From Pseudomonas fildesensis (lineage in GTDB: Bacteria; Pseudomonadota; Gammaproteobacteria; Pseudomonadales; Pseudomonadaceae): DNA of 64,000 nt. The notes below the pieces were generated by a model. That model was not told the origin of the DNA. It saw only the letters and a list, made by a program, of their open reading frames with translations, and searched no databases. The DNA is taken from positions 80,777 to 144,776 of the forward strand of contig NZ_LFMW01000008.1 of assembly GCF_001050345.1 (NCBI RefSeq). The letters are read 5' to 3'. The position numbers were made by a program, and so were the translations under genes. Positions 63,965-64,000 of this stretch are shown in pieces. Numbering within the stretch: the first letter of the stretch is position 1; every line of letters starts with the position of its first letter.

Positions 63965-64000
63965 TTAGTGCTGAGTTGCTGGACCGTATAGTTCTTCGTC
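63965..64000 (-). CDS. Partial phage gene, probable terminase small subunit C terminus
   Basis: The last twelve codons (DEELYGPATQH and stop) of a gene that begins beyond the window. Its stop is 12 bases before the i-spanin start, and the ribosome site AAGGAG of that gene overlaps its end. By T7 gene order it should be gp18 (small terminase). Identity is inferred from position only. Confidence 0.5.
   Translation of the reverse strand, partial: DEELYGPATQH

Larger units (their letters stand above)
60866..64000 (-). mobile_element. T7-like (Autographiviridae-type) prophage, right end only
   Basis: Read on the minus strand, the order is small-terminase tail, Rz/Rz1 spanins, a small gene, large terminase, terminator, candidate phage promoter and gp19.5-like gene. 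This is the same order as the right end of phage T7 (genes 18, 18.5, 18.7, 19, 19.5). It continues beyond the window. The left limit is approximate. No integrase is visible here. Confidence 0.85.

Overview
The window is a continuous piece of a Pseudomonas chromosome, most likely from the P. fluorescens group. Supporting signs are the high GC content, the gene order tig-clpP-clpX-lon-hupB-ppiD, the order deaD / crotonase / SpeE-like / class II DAHP synthase / ohrR-ohr / efp, a PrrF-type iron-responsive small RNA, and at least eight REP/REPIN palindromes of the P. fluorescens type. All identifications come from reading the sequence and from remembered family knowledge; no database was searched.

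Layout. 1-10.6 kb is a housekeeping and proteostasis block: folD, a tRNA cluster (Arg-TCT, His-GTG, Leu-TAG, His-GTG), trigger factor, ClpP, ClpX, Lon with a good sigma-32-type promoter, HU-beta, a decayed tRNA-Asp-like sequence and PpiD. 10.6-24.8 kb is accessory metabolism and regulation: a GNAT, an MFS pump with a divergent LysR, a DUF2242 lipoprotein, an MdeB-like pyruvate dehydrogenase E1 paralogue, a MarR regulator and a headless E1 fragment sharing TTGCAATTGCAA operators, a 28-residue ORF, a nitrilase-fold pseudoenzyme with an AraC regulator, FadH, a D-cysteine desulfhydrase-like enzyme and a cytochrome b561. 24.9-27.9 kb is the 2-aminoethylphosphonate unit (phnX, phnW, LysR). 28-36 kb holds a YebC/YeeN paralogue, a leucine-rich-repeat protein kinase, a ZapE-like ATPase, an ECF sigma / anti-sigma pair divergent from a catalase-like peroxidase plus cytochrome b561, and an M14 carboxypeptidase. 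PrrF and an S24-type repressor with a divergent small gene follow. 37.5-45 kb is the leucine/isovalerate catabolic set liuABCD with a divergent acyl-CoA ligase. An intact IS3-family element (45.2-46.5 kb) precedes tpm, a DODA-type dioxygenase, a csdA-like helicase with a long leader, a crotonase, a SpeE-like protein, class II DAHP synthase, a YcaQ-like glycosylase, DUF1127, LysR and TauE genes, and the OhrR/Ohr organic peroxide module. efp closes the chromosomal part.

From about 60.87 kb to the end the DNA is the right end of a T7-like prophage read on the minus strand: a small-terminase tail, nested spanins, a small gene, the large terminase, a terminator, a candidate phage-polymerase promoter and a gp19.5-like gene. 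It lies where earP, the EF-P Arg32 rhamnosyltransferase gene, normally sits divergent to efp, so the phage probably integrated between these partners.

The best candidates for something new are: the ECF sigma module, whose two divergent promoters share the same -35, 15-base spacer and -10; the MarR-controlled E1 / E1-fragment pair; the S24 repressor that lacks both catalytic residues but has matching TACG-N3-CGTA operators; and REP elements that have moved into genes, into each other and into a terminator (phnW stop codon, nested REPINs between liuC and liuB, REPIN inside the stem of the efp-side terminator).
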